From contig OZ006985.1 of assembly GCA_963931165.1 (NCBI GenBank), forward strand, positions 1,550,001-1,614,000: DNA of 64,000 bases. Reading direction: 5' to 3'. The stretch comes from Ornithoclostridium sp944380285 (GTDB lineage Bacteria > Bacillota > Clostridia > Christensenellales > UBA3700). This document shows, in pieces, positions 15,721 through 23,351 of this stretch. Numbering within the stretch: the first letter of the stretch is position 1; each line of letters opens with the position of its first letter. The notes under the pieces were generated by a model, which was given only the letters and a program-made list of their open reading frames with translations, was not told the DNA's origin and searched no databases. The position numbers and the translations under genes were made by a program.

Positions 15721-16986
15721 TCACGCCCTCGAGAGAAATCTCTCCGAAAGGTCTTTGTCCACTTCGCGTCCGACATAGGCGACGCACGCGGCGGACAGGT
15801 CGAGTTCGCCCTCGATCGCCCTGCTCACCCCGTCGTAGTCGAGCGCGTATATCCTCTTGATGCGCTCGTCGAAATCGAACAGTTCGTCCGCATAGAGCGC
15901 ATGCTTGGCGAACAGCCGCATGATCGAACCGCTGCTCTCCTGCCCGAGAAGATAGGCGCCGCGCAATTGCTGCACGCCTCTTTCGAACTCCTCGCGTGTC
16001 AAGCCGTTTTTGCGGATGTCGGCGATGACTTCCGCCGCGACGTCCGCCGCCTTTGCGACCGAATCGCGGTTTGTGCCGATGTAGACGTTGAGCGTGCCGT
16101 TGCCGACGTATGTCCCCTGATAGGAATATACGTTATAGGCAAGCCCCAGCTTTTCGCGGATCTCGAAGAACAGCCTGCTCGACATCCCTCCGCCGAGTAT
16201 CTGATTGAGCAGCATCACCGCAAGGTCGTTGCCTGCGTTGTACTTGACGGACGGCATAGTGACGATGATGTGCGATTGCTCGATGTCCTTGAAGCGATAG
16301 TTTTGCACGGGCGAGCCGACTCGCGGTGCGTCTTTCCATTCGCGCTCGCCCTTTGCAAACCTGCCGACAAAATGTCTCTCCGCAAGCGCTTTGGCTCGGT
16401 CGAAATCGATGTTGCCCGCGATCGCGATCACCGTCGTCGACGCGCGGTAGTTGGCGGCGATGTACGAGATCAGGTCTTCGCGCCCGAACTTTTTGACGTT
16501 GTCGCGCGTGCCGAGTATGGGCATCCCGAGCGGCGAAGAGCCGAAATAGCCCGCCGCGGCGATGTCCGAACACACGTCGCCGTAGTCGTCCTCGGACATC
16601 GAGATCTCTTCGAGCACGACCTTCTTTTCACGCTCGAGCTCCTCGGTGTCGAACACCGACTCGAACAGCAGATCGGACAGTATCTCGCAGCACTTGTCGC
16701 TCGCCTCGTCAAGCCCTATCGTATAAAAACAGGTCGCCTGCTTGGTCGTGTAGGCGTTGATCTGCGCTCCGAGCGCGTCCACCTCTTTGACTATGTCGTA
16801 CGAGGTGCGCGTCTTCGTCCCCTTGAACAGCATGTGTTCGATGAAGTGCGAAATGCCGTTGTTGTCCGCGCTCTCGTTGGCGCTGCCCGCGCCGGTCAAT
16901 ATGCCGATCGCGACCGACCTGACGCCCTCCATCTTGACGTGAACGAGCCTCAGCCCGTCTTTGAATGAAAAAAGTTTGGTCTTCAT
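15721..16986 (-). CDS. M16 family zinc peptidase (MlpA/YmxG type)
   Basis: A 421-aa M16 (insulinase-like) peptidase. The inverted zinc motif HxxEH is in HFIEHMLFKGT near residues 48-52, with the third ligand Glu in the following helix of the LEEISMSEDD region. The C-terminal half is the non-catalytic repeat with GGGMSSRLFFEIREKLGLAY. The best start is the ATG at 16986 after AAAGGTG; five residues upstream are unlikely to be translated. In Bacillus the homologue follows pnp and ylxY. That neighbourhood is kept here except that ylxY is inverted. Confidence 0.93.
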   Translation of the reverse strand: MKTKLFSFKDGLRLVHVKMEGVRSVAIGILTGAGSANESADNNGISHFIEHMLFKGTKTRTSYDIVKEVDALGAQINAYTTKQATCFYTIGLDEASDKCCEILSDLLFESVFDTEELEREKKVVLEEISMSEDDYGDVCSDIAAAGYFGSSPLGMPILGTRDNVKKFGREDLISYIAANYRASTTVIAIAGNIDFDRAKALAERHFVGRFAKGEREWKDAPRVGSPVQNYRFKDIEQSHIIVTMPSVKYNAGNDLAVMLLNQILGGGMSSRLFFEIREKLGLAYNVYSYQGTYVGNGTLNVYIGTNRDSVAKAADVAAEVIADIRKNGLTREEFERGVQQLRGAYLLGQESSGSIMRLFAKHALYADELFDFDERIKRIYALDYDGVSRAIEGELDLSAACVAYVGREVDKDLSERFLSRA

Positions 16987-17109
16987 CGTTTCACCTTTCA
17001 ATGATTATATTATATCGTGCGCGAAAAGTAAACTTTTTTGCCGCACATCCCTCCTGTCCGTCTTGTTTTGTACGTCATACGCATTGACGGGCGCGCATAT
17101 CATTTAGCG

Positions 17110-17829
17110 ATGAAAAAACCGGGCAAATTTTCTTCGATAAAGATCGCCGCAGCGGCGAATACGCTCATATTGGTGATGCTTGTTTCGCTGTCGCTGTTCG
17201 CGCTCGTTCCACTCGCGGACGAGACGACCGCGTCCGCGGACGGCGGGCCCGTCTATTCCGCCGCTTCGGACGACAAGATCTCGCTGATGTTCAATGTCTA
17301 CCAAGGCGAAGAGTTTGTGCTCGACGCGCTCGACCTGCTCGACGGATACGGCGCAAAATGCACCTTCTTTGTCGGCGGATGCTGGGCGGACGACCACGTC
17401 GACGTGCTGCGCGAGATCTATGCGCGCGGTCACGAACTCGGCAATCACGGCTACTTCCACAAGGACCATAAGGGAATGAGCCAAAAGGGCAACCTCGCCG
17501 AGATAGAGCCGACCAACGCGTTGATCGAGGCGGTCACCGGCGCCTCGCCCGCACTGTTCGCTCCCCCGTCCGGCAGCTGGGACGACGCGACCGTCGCGGC
17601 GTGCGCGTCTATCGGGATGAAGACGATCATGTGGAGCCGAGACACGATCGATTGGCGCGACCAAAACGCCGCGGTCATTTTCACTCGCGCGACAAAGAAA
17701 CTCAAAGGCGGCGAACTCATCCTCGCGCACCCGACAAAGGCGACCGTCGAGGCGCTGCCGGCGATATTGCAATACATAGACAGCGCGGGCTTGAGCGCGG
17801 TAACCGTCACCGAATTGCTCACGGGGTGA
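17110..17829 (+). CDS. ylxY: YlxY-like polysaccharide deacetylase homologue, catalytic Asp replaced
   Basis: A 239-aa exported protein. An N-terminal signal anchor (NTLILVMLVSLSLFALVP) precedes a NodB/CE4 domain. The metal-binding histidines appear in HELGNHGYFHKDH, and FAPPSGSW and ILAHPT match later CE4 motifs. The first motif, normally TFDDG, is MFNVYQG, so the catalytic and metal-binding aspartates are missing. This change is, as I recall, shared by Bacillus YlxY. Activity is doubtful. The start at 17110 has no Shine-Dalgarno. TATCAT lies six bases upstream, so a leaderless message is possible though the -35 region is poor. Confidence 0.85.
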   Translation: MKKPGKFSSIKIAAAANTLILVMLVSLSLFALVPLADETTASADGGPVYSAASDDKISLMFNVYQGEEFVLDALDLLDGYGAKCTFFVGGCWADDHVDVLREIYARGHELGNHGYFHKDHKGMSQKGNLAEIEPTNALIEAVTGASPALFAPPSGSWDDATVAACASIGMKTIMWSRDTIDWRDQNAAVIFTRATKKLKGGELILAHPTKATVEALPAILQYIDSAGLSAVTVTELLTG

Positions 17830-17876
17830 CCGCCGCGCAGTGCGCTTGATCGCATTATGGATATTTTTATATTATT

Positions 17877-17911
17877 AGCCGACGGCGTGACCGCCGTCGG
17901 CTGCGCTTTTT
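17877..17911 (+). terminator. Intrinsic terminator after ylxY
   Basis: AGCCGACGGCG (17877-17887), loop TGAC, and CGCCGTCGGCT (17892-17902) form a perfect 11-bp stem followed by GCGCTTTTTAT. It is also the first unit of a short tandem repeat described next. Confidence 0.85.
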
Positions 17912-18032
17912 ATGCTCGCCCCGAAGTTGTGAAGACAAGCCTATAAAAAATCGACGGCGTGACCGCCGTCGTCTGTGTTTTCAATATGCTCGATCCGAAG
18001 GCGTGAAGACAAGCCGTAAAAATGCGACGGCG
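17881..18032. repeat. 72-bp tandem hairpin repeat (2 full units and part of a third)
   Basis: GACGGCG recurs at 17881, 17953 and 18026. The first two units each contain the 18-bp palindrome GACGGCGTGACCGCCGTC, then a diverged middle, then CCGAAG, a short gap, GTGAAGACAAGCC and an A-rich end. The third hairpin has a different loop and belongs to the larger element at 18000-18190. The units look like partial copies of the left end of that element. Confidence 0.75.
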
Positions 18033-18190
18033 ATGTGCCGTCGCAATTTTTATCGGTGATCAAGTTTCGGCGAGCGTATTTTGTGTGCGGACAAGCTATC
18101 GATCGCGCAGGTCAATACCCTTGCGGTCTTAGCAAGCGACGGAGCGCAGTCCGCGCGCAAAAGCCGCCGTCAAAACCTTGTCCTCACGCC
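18000..18190 (-). repeat. Structured repeat element, copy A, at the pnp 3' end
   Basis: This 191-bp element has a near twin at 51582-51798. Outer arms GGCGTGAAGACAAG (18000-18013) and CTTGTCCTCACGCC (18177-18190) pair at 13 of 14 positions. Inside are stem P2 (18064-18072 with 18168-18176), stem P3 (TTGTGTGCGGAC with GTCCGCGCGCAA, 12 pairs including two G-U) and a core shared almost exactly with copy B (GCGCAGGTCAATACCCTTG, then GGTCTTAGCAAGCG). A GC hairpin with U-runs at 18018-18050 could end the pnp transcript. The right arm overlaps the pnp stop codon. The type is unknown: structured RNA or mobile element. Confidence 0.8.
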
Positions 18191-20274
18191 TGAGCGTCGA
18201 GCTTCTTAATCAGGCTCAATGCGATGCCCTTGTCGGTGATGTCGAACACCTTGACCAGCACCTTGTCGCCGACGTTGACGACGTCCTCGACCTTCTCCAC
18301 TCTCTTCTTGGAGAGCCTGGAGATGTGGATCATGCCGTCCTTGCCGGGAGCAATCTCGACGAACGCGCCGAAGCTGGTCGTGCGGACGACGACGCCCTCA
18401 AGCTCGCTGTCGACCTCGGGGTCGTTGGCGATGAGCTCGATGGTTTTGCGCGCCTTTGCGATCATGTCCTCGTTGGGGCTGGAGATGTAGACGTCGCCGA
18501 AGTCGTTGATGTCGATCTTGACGCCGGTCTCGTCGATGATCTTGTTGATCGTCTTGCCGCCGCTGCCGATGACCTCTCTGATCTTGTCGGGGTGGATCTG
18601 GAAGGAGACGATCTTGGGCGCATACTTGGACAGGTGCGCTCTCGGAGCCGGCAAAACGGCGAGCATCTTGCCGAGGATCTCCAACCTGCCGTCCTTCGCC
18701 TGAGCGAGCGCCTTGCGCAGGATAGCCTCGTTGATGCCCTTGATCTTGATGTCCATCTGGATCGCGGTGATACCCTCGGTGGTGCCTGCGACCTTGAAGT
18801 CCATGTCGCCGAGGAAGTCCTCAAGCCCTTGGATGTCGGTGAGCACCTGCACCTTGGACTTGTCTTCGTTGCTGATGAGTCCCATCGCGACGCCGGCGAC
18901 CGGTCTCTTGAGCGGAACGCCTGCATCCATCAAAGCGAGCGTGGAGCCGCAGACGGATGCCTGCGAGGTGCTGCCGTTGCTGGACAGAACTTCGCTGACC
19001 GTGCGGATCGCGTACGGGAAGCTGTCCTCAGACGGGAGCATGGGCTCGAGCGCTCTTTCGGCGAGCGCGCCGTGACCGATCTCGCGCCTTCCCGGGCTCT
19101 TCATCGGCTTGGCTTCACCGACGCTGTACGGCGGGAAGTTGTAGTGGTGGATGTATCTCTTGCAGACTTCGTCGTCGAGACCGTCGAGCTTTTGAACCTC
19201 GGAGATGCTGCCCAGCGTGCAGCAGGTCAAGACCTGGGTCTGTCCTCTGGTGAACACGCCGCTGCCGTGAACTCTCGGCAAGATGCCCGCTTCGCACCAA
19301 ATGGGTCTGATCTCGGTCAGCTTTCTGCCGTCGGGACGGACGCCGTGGTCGAGGATCTTGGCGCGGACCTTCTCTTTCTTCATCGCGTAGAGAACTTCGC
19401 CGATGTCCTTCTTGCCCTCGGGGAACTGCTCTTCGAAATGTCCGTAGACATCCGCGTCGAGGTCTTCTTCCGCCTTCTCTCTCTCCTGTCTGTCAAAGTG
19501 CTCGAGCACCTCGTCCATCTTCTTGTCCGCATACGCTCTGACAGCCGCGTCGATCTCTTCGGCGGGATGATAGAGGTCGGGCTCGAACTTGGGCTTGCCC
19601 ACCTGCTTTTGGATGTCCTCGATGAACGCGACGATCTTCTTGATCTCTTCGTGACCGAACAAGATCGCGCCGATCATCTCCTCTTCGGTCAGCTCGTTGG
19701 CGCCCGCTTCGACCATCAGGATCGCCTCTTTGGTGCCGCTGAGAGACAGGTGCAGTCTGCTCCTGTCACGCTGCTCGGAGTTGGGGTTGATCACATATTG
19801 ACCGTCGACATAGCCGACGACGACCGAACCGGTCGGCCCCGCCCACGGAATGTCCGAAATGGTCAGCGCGACCGAGCTGCCGATCATCGCATACACTTCG
19901 GGCGGAATGTCGGTGTCCACCGAAAGGCAGGTCGCGACGACCGCGACGTCATTGTAGAAGCCCTTGGGGAACAGCGGACGGAGCGGTCTGTCGATCAGTC
20001 TCGACGTCAGGATCGCCTTGTCGCTGGGTCTGCCCTCGCGCTTTTTGAAACCGCCGGGGATCTTGCCGACGGAGTACATCTTCTCCTCAAAGTCTACGCC
20101 GAGAGGGAAAAAGTCGATGCCCTCGCGCGGAGCCTTCGCCATCGTCGCGTTGACCATGACGGCGGTGTCGCCGCATCTGACCAAGCAGCTGCCGTTGGCC
20201 TGTTCGCAGTAAGCGCCGATCTCTACGGTCACTTCCCTGCCGCCGATGACGGTGGAAAAAATCTTTCTTTCCAT
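18184..20274 (-). CDS. pnp: Polynucleotide phosphorylase
   Basis: PNPase degrades RNA phosphorolytically from the 3' end and can add heteropolymeric tails; it acts as a trimer in the cytoplasm. The 696-aa protein has two RNase PH domains, the second with the phosphate-binding GSSNGS-like segment (LSSNGSTSQASVCG). A KH domain (KIREVIGSGGKTINKI) and an S1 domain (VVRTTSFGAFVEIAPG) follow. Length is standard. It lies behind rpsO, separated by a terminator, as in Bacillus. Its stop codon lies inside the right arm of repeat copy A, so the end of this transcript carries that element. Confidence 0.97.
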   Translation of the reverse strand: MERKIFSTVIGGREVTVEIGAYCEQANGSCLVRCGDTAVMVNATMAKAPREGIDFFPLGVDFEEKMYSVGKIPGGFKKREGRPSDKAILTSRLIDRPLRPLFPKGFYNDVAVVATCLSVDTDIPPEVYAMIGSSVALTISDIPWAGPTGSVVVGYVDGQYVINPNSEQRDRSRLHLSLSGTKEAILMVEAGANELTEEEMIGAILFGHEEIKKIVAFIEDIQKQVGKPKFEPDLYHPAEEIDAAVRAYADKKMDEVLEHFDRQEREKAEEDLDADVYGHFEEQFPEGKKDIGEVLYAMKKEKVRAKILDHGVRPDGRKLTEIRPIWCEAGILPRVHGSGVFTRGQTQVLTCCTLGSISEVQKLDGLDDEVCKRYIHHYNFPPYSVGEAKPMKSPGRREIGHGALAERALEPMLPSEDSFPYAIRTVSEVLSSNGSTSQASVCGSTLALMDAGVPLKRPVAGVAMGLISNEDKSKVQVLTDIQGLEDFLGDMDFKVAGTTEGITAIQMDIKIKGINEAILRKALAQAKDGRLEILGKMLAVLPAPRAHLSKYAPKIVSFQIHPDKIREVIGSGGKTINKIIDETGVKIDINDFGDVYISSPNEDMIAKARKTIELIANDPEVDSELEGVVVRTTSFGAFVEIAPGKDGMIHISRLSKKRVEKVEDVVNVGDKVLVKVFDITDKGIALSLIKKLDAQA

Positions 20275-20351
20275 TACTAACCTCCAAATTAGTGCTTGTA
20301 TATAACTTGTTTTGTGTTATCTCGTTTTGTGCGGCTCTCGCCGCTTTTCGC

Positions 20352-20383
20352 AAAAAAATCGGGTCGCCGAAATGACGACCCGA
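20352..20383 (-). terminator. Intrinsic terminator between rpsO and pnp
   Basis: The minus strand reads TCGGGTCG, a nine-base loop, CGACCCGA (20383-20359), then seven T (20358-20352), six bases after the rpsO stop. It probably lowers rpsO readthrough into pnp. Confidence 0.88.
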
Positions 20384-20388
20384 GCGCC

Positions 20389-20655
20389 TTACTTCCTCAA
20401 TCCGAGCTTCGCGATCAGCGAACGATAGCGTTCGATGTCGTTCTCTTTGAGATAGTTGAGCAGGTTGCGTCTCTTGCCGACCATCTGTTTGAGACCTCTC
20501 ATGCTGTGGAAGTCCTTTTTGTGGACGGCGAAGTGCTCGTTGAGCTGCTCGATCCTCGCGGTGAGCAAAGCGATCTGAACTTCGGGCGAACCGGTGTCGC
20601 CTTCGTGCTGTGCGTATTGAGCGATGATTTGCTCTTTTGTCAAACCTTTTTCCAT
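20389..20655 (-). CDS. rpsO: 30S ribosomal protein S15
   Basis: An 88-aa primary 16S rRNA-binding protein that organises the central domain of the 30S subunit. It has the family patterns HEGDTGSPEVQIALLTARI, LNEHFAVHKKDFHSMRGL and GKRRNLLNYLKENDIERY. Length is exactly typical. The start is supported by GGAGG about nine bases upstream. Its leader of about 80 nt is long enough to hold an S15 autoregulatory site, but I could not identify the fold. It is followed by a terminator and then pnp. Confidence 0.98.
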   Translation of the reverse strand: MEKGLTKEQIIAQYAQHEGDTGSPEVQIALLTARIEQLNEHFAVHKKDFHSMRGLKQMVGKRRNLLNYLKENDIERYRSLIAKLGLRK

Positions 20656-20744
20656 TGTTTAGCCTCCGTTCGTTGGAAAATTTTTTGTCCGTCGTCTCAG
20701 TGCGCCGTCGGAGATTCGAGCGTCCGAGCCGCGGTTCGTGACAT

Positions 20745-20773
20745 ATATTACCATAATGCGCGCAAAATGGCAA
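20745..20773 (-). promoter_or_regulatory. Sigma-A promoter for rpsO
   Basis: On the minus strand TTGCCA (20773-20768), a 17-base spacer and TAATAT (20750-20745). It sits between the end of hemZ and rpsO and gives a leader of roughly 80 nt. Confidence 0.7.
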
Positions 20774-20797
20774 ACGTTTTGAAGGGCTTGCAAAAAA

Positions 20798-22279
20798 TTA
20801 TTTGTCCGCCCTCACCCCGCGCCTGCGCTCGCAGTCGTCAAAGAACTCGCGCCGCCTGCGCCATACCTCTTCGCCGCGCGCCAAGTAGACGTCCAGCCCC
20901 TTGGGGTCGGCATACCTCTCGACCCTGCCCGCCTCGCGGTCGACGAACTTCGAAATTCCGCCCGCGCCGCACGCTATGATGGTCGTGGTCTCTTCCATGA
21001 TGTCGACGTTGTAGACGCACTGCTTGCCGGGCTTGCAATAGCCGACGTTCTCCAAATTGCCGCTCATGTACTTTTGGCGATACATATAGTACGGCACATA
21101 CCCCGCGCCCTTGATTGCGCCGTAGGCATAGTCGACCATCGCCGCGGCGTCGCTCTCGGACGTGTTGTCGTATCCGCCGAGTTTGAGCGCCGAGCCCTTT
21201 TTGAGCGCAAGAGTGTGCACGGTGACGTTTTCGGGATCGAGCGCGATCACGCCGTCAACGGATGCCGCAAACATCTCGGGAGTCTCGCCGGGAAGCATCG
21301 CGATGAGATCGACATTGACGTCAAAGTCAAATTTGCGCGCAAGCTCGTACTTGGCGAAAAACTCATCCACCGTGTGTCTGCGCCCTATCGCGTCGAGGGT
21401 GTTTTGATTGAGGGTCTGCGGATTGACCGAGATCCGAGTGACACCCGTTTTGTCCATAATTTTAAGCTTTGGCAAAGTGATCGTATCGGGTCGCCCCGCC
21501 TCGACGGTGAACTCTCTTGCCGGCAGCTTTGACAGCGCGCCCATCACCTCTTCGAACTGCTCGTCGGGGAGAGACGTAGGGGTGCCTCCGCCTACATATA
21601 TGCATCTCAATAAATAGCCCGATTCGCGTATCAGCCTTGCCGCGTCCTCTATCTCTTCGCGCAAAAGCGACGCGTACCTCGGCACCTGCTTTTGCACTCT
21701 GCTAAGCTCTGCCGAGATGAACGAACAATACGCGCACCTGCTCGTGCAGATGGGGATGTTGACGAACAGGTCGACCTCTTTTGCGCCGCTTTGATAGACG
21801 GGTTTTTGAGCGTCGACGATCTCCTTGATGAGCGCCCTCTTGGCGGGCGAGACAAACAGCGCCACCATCTCTCTGTCCGCGTCTTTGCCCTTTGTCTCAA
21901 ACTCGTGCCAAAGTTTGGTCGGACGTATACCGGTCAGCGATCCGTACGGCTCGTCGACGTTGAGCGCGTCGGACACAAACTTGTAGACCGCAGACTTGGC
22001 GATCCGCTTGATTTGAGCAATTTTAGCTATATTATCTCTGAATTGCTCTAACTTTTGCACTATTTCATAAGACTTTGCGTCCAATAATACACATTTGACG
22101 ACAACTTTGACAAAGCCGTTTTGGTCGTCGACATCGACTTCGACGTCGAATATCTCCCCGTCTTTGTCCAATTCGAGCCTGTCGCGGAAGAGTTTGATCT
22201 CGTCCTCGAACTCGGTGAAAAAGCGCTCCTCGTTTGTGCGGAGCGCGACTTTGAGCCTCTTTTGCGTCGCTTCGTTCAT
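20798..22279 (-). CDS. hemZ: HemZ-type radical SAM enzyme (oxygen-independent coproporphyrinogen dehydrogenase family)
   Basis: A 493-aa radical SAM protein. The iron-sulfur cysteines are in CTSRCAYCSF, around residue 177. Upstream is the HemZ-specific LTGIRPTKLWHEF, and the GGGTPTSL and VTRISVNPQTLN segments follow the HemN-like order. Family members are named for coproporphyrinogen III oxidation in haem synthesis, although in several lineages the actual substrate is unproven. The N-terminal 160 residues form the extra HemZ domain. It overlaps the upstream hydrolase gene by ATGA and would be coexpressed with dtd and rel. Confidence 0.88.
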   Translation of the reverse strand: MNEATQKRLKVALRTNEERFFTEFEDEIKLFRDRLELDKDGEIFDVEVDVDDQNGFVKVVVKCVLLDAKSYEIVQKLEQFRDNIAKIAQIKRIAKSAVYKFVSDALNVDEPYGSLTGIRPTKLWHEFETKGKDADREMVALFVSPAKRALIKEIVDAQKPVYQSGAKEVDLFVNIPICTSRCAYCSFISAELSRVQKQVPRYASLLREEIEDAARLIRESGYLLRCIYVGGGTPTSLPDEQFEEVMGALSKLPAREFTVEAGRPDTITLPKLKIMDKTGVTRISVNPQTLNQNTLDAIGRRHTVDEFFAKYELARKFDFDVNVDLIAMLPGETPEMFAASVDGVIALDPENVTVHTLALKKGSALKLGGYDNTSESDAAAMVDYAYGAIKGAGYVPYYMYRQKYMSGNLENVGYCKPGKQCVYNVDIMEETTTIIACGAGGISKFVDREAGRVERYADPKGLDVYLARGEEVWRRRREFFDDCERRRGVRADK

Positions 22280-22911
22280 CTCTCGTCACCGTCCGTCGAT
22301 ATGGGATTGTACATGCGCTCGCGATCGAGCGAAGTCGCCTGTCCGTGCCCCGGCAGCACCACTCTGTCGCCGTCCAAAGCGAACAGCTTCTCGATCGACT
22401 TTTTGAGCGTTTCGAAATCGCCTCGATAGCCGTCGCATCTGCCGTAGCTGTCTCTCATCAAGGTGTCGCCGACAAAGAGAGTGTCGCCGAAGTCATAGCA
22501 CACACCGCCCTCGCTGTGACCGGGCGTCCACAACACGTCGCACTCCCCCACCGACAGCGAAAGCCTCTCTCCGCCCTTCAATCTGACATCCGGTTCAAAG
22601 CCTCCCACTGCGTCCATACCGAACTCGGCGGAGAAGTTGAGGTGCGGATCGTCGATCATCACGACATCCGATTCGTGCATAAAAATTTTGGCGTTCGTCT
22701 CGCGCGCGAGGTCTGCCGCTCCGCAGATATGATCGAAGTGCCCGTGCGTGATCAAGATCTCTTTGAGCCTGTATCCCGACGCCTCGAGAGCGCCTGCGAT
22801 CGCCAGACCTTCCGCGCCGGGGTCGACCGCCGCGGCAGCTTTTGTCTCCTCGTCCGTGAGGATATAACAATTGGTCCCGACGGGACCGACTACAAGTCTT
22901 GCTATCTTCAT
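22276..22911 (-). CDS. Metallo-beta-lactamase fold hydrolase (YqgX/glyoxalase II-like)
   Basis: A 211-aa MBL-fold protein of the short hydroxyacylglutathione hydrolase-like group. The zinc motif THGHFDH is near residues 55-61, with further ligands in TPGHSEGG, FVGDTLMRDS and the final PGHG. The N-terminal GPVGTNCYIL is characteristic. The group hydrolyses thioesters or similar small substrates, and the physiological one is not clear from sequence. It lies one base after dtd and overlaps hemZ, forming the rel-dtd-MBL-hemZ cluster seen in many Clostridia. Confidence 0.88.
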   Translation of the reverse strand: MKIARLVVGPVGTNCYILTDEETKAAAAVDPGAEGLAIAGALEASGYRLKEILITHGHFDHICGAADLARETNAKIFMHESDVVMIDDPHLNFSAEFGMDAVGGFEPDVRLKGGERLSLSVGECDVLWTPGHSEGGVCYDFGDTLFVGDTLMRDSYGRCDGYRGDFETLKKSIEKLFALDGDRVVLPGHGQATSLDRERMYNPISTDGDER

Positions 22912-22912
22912 A

Positions 22913-23350
22913 TCACTTCTCCACCACCATCGTCACCGGTCCGTCGAGCGACGTGTCGATGTGCATATGCTCGCCGAACGCTCCGGGCGCGACCTTGCCG
23001 AGGTGCTCTTCAAATCTCTTCAATGCGTGATCGTAAAGCGGCTTTGCGACGTCGTAATGCGCCGAATGCGAAAAGTCGGGGCGGCGCCCGCTAGCCGGGT
23101 TGCCGTAAAGCGTAAAGTTGCTGACGCACATCACCTCACCGCCCACGTCTTTGAGCGAGAGATTGAGTTTGCCCGCGTCGTCGCGGAAGATACGCATGTT
23201 GACGATGCGGTCGACGACATAGTCGACCTTCGAGACGTCGTCGTCATTATTAAAGCCGACGAGCACGAGAAATCCCGTGCCTATCGATGAGACGTGCCGC
23301 CCGTCCACGGACAGCGACGCATGGTTTACCCTTTGAACTATCGCTCTCAT
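22913..23350 (-). CDS. dtd: D-aminoacyl-tRNA deacylase
   Basis: DTD removes D-amino acids (and glycine) wrongly attached to tRNA. The 145-aa protein has MRAIVQRVNHASLSVDG at its start, the active-site SNFTLYG segment (usually SQFTLYG) and the Gly-Pro pair near its end in LDGPVTMVVE. In most homologues that last motif begins with Asn, so Leu here is a small deviation, but the Gly-cisPro pair that excludes L-amino acids is intact. Its start is one base after the rel stop, the same order as in Bacillus. Confidence 0.94.
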   Translation of the reverse strand: MRAIVQRVNHASLSVDGRHVSSIGTGFLVLVGFNNDDDVSKVDYVVDRIVNMRIFRDDAGKLNLSLKDVGGEVMCVSNFTLYGNPASGRRPDFSHSAHYDVAKPLYDHALKRFEEHLGKVAPGAFGEHMHIDTSLDGPVTMVVEK

Positions 23351-23351
23351 A

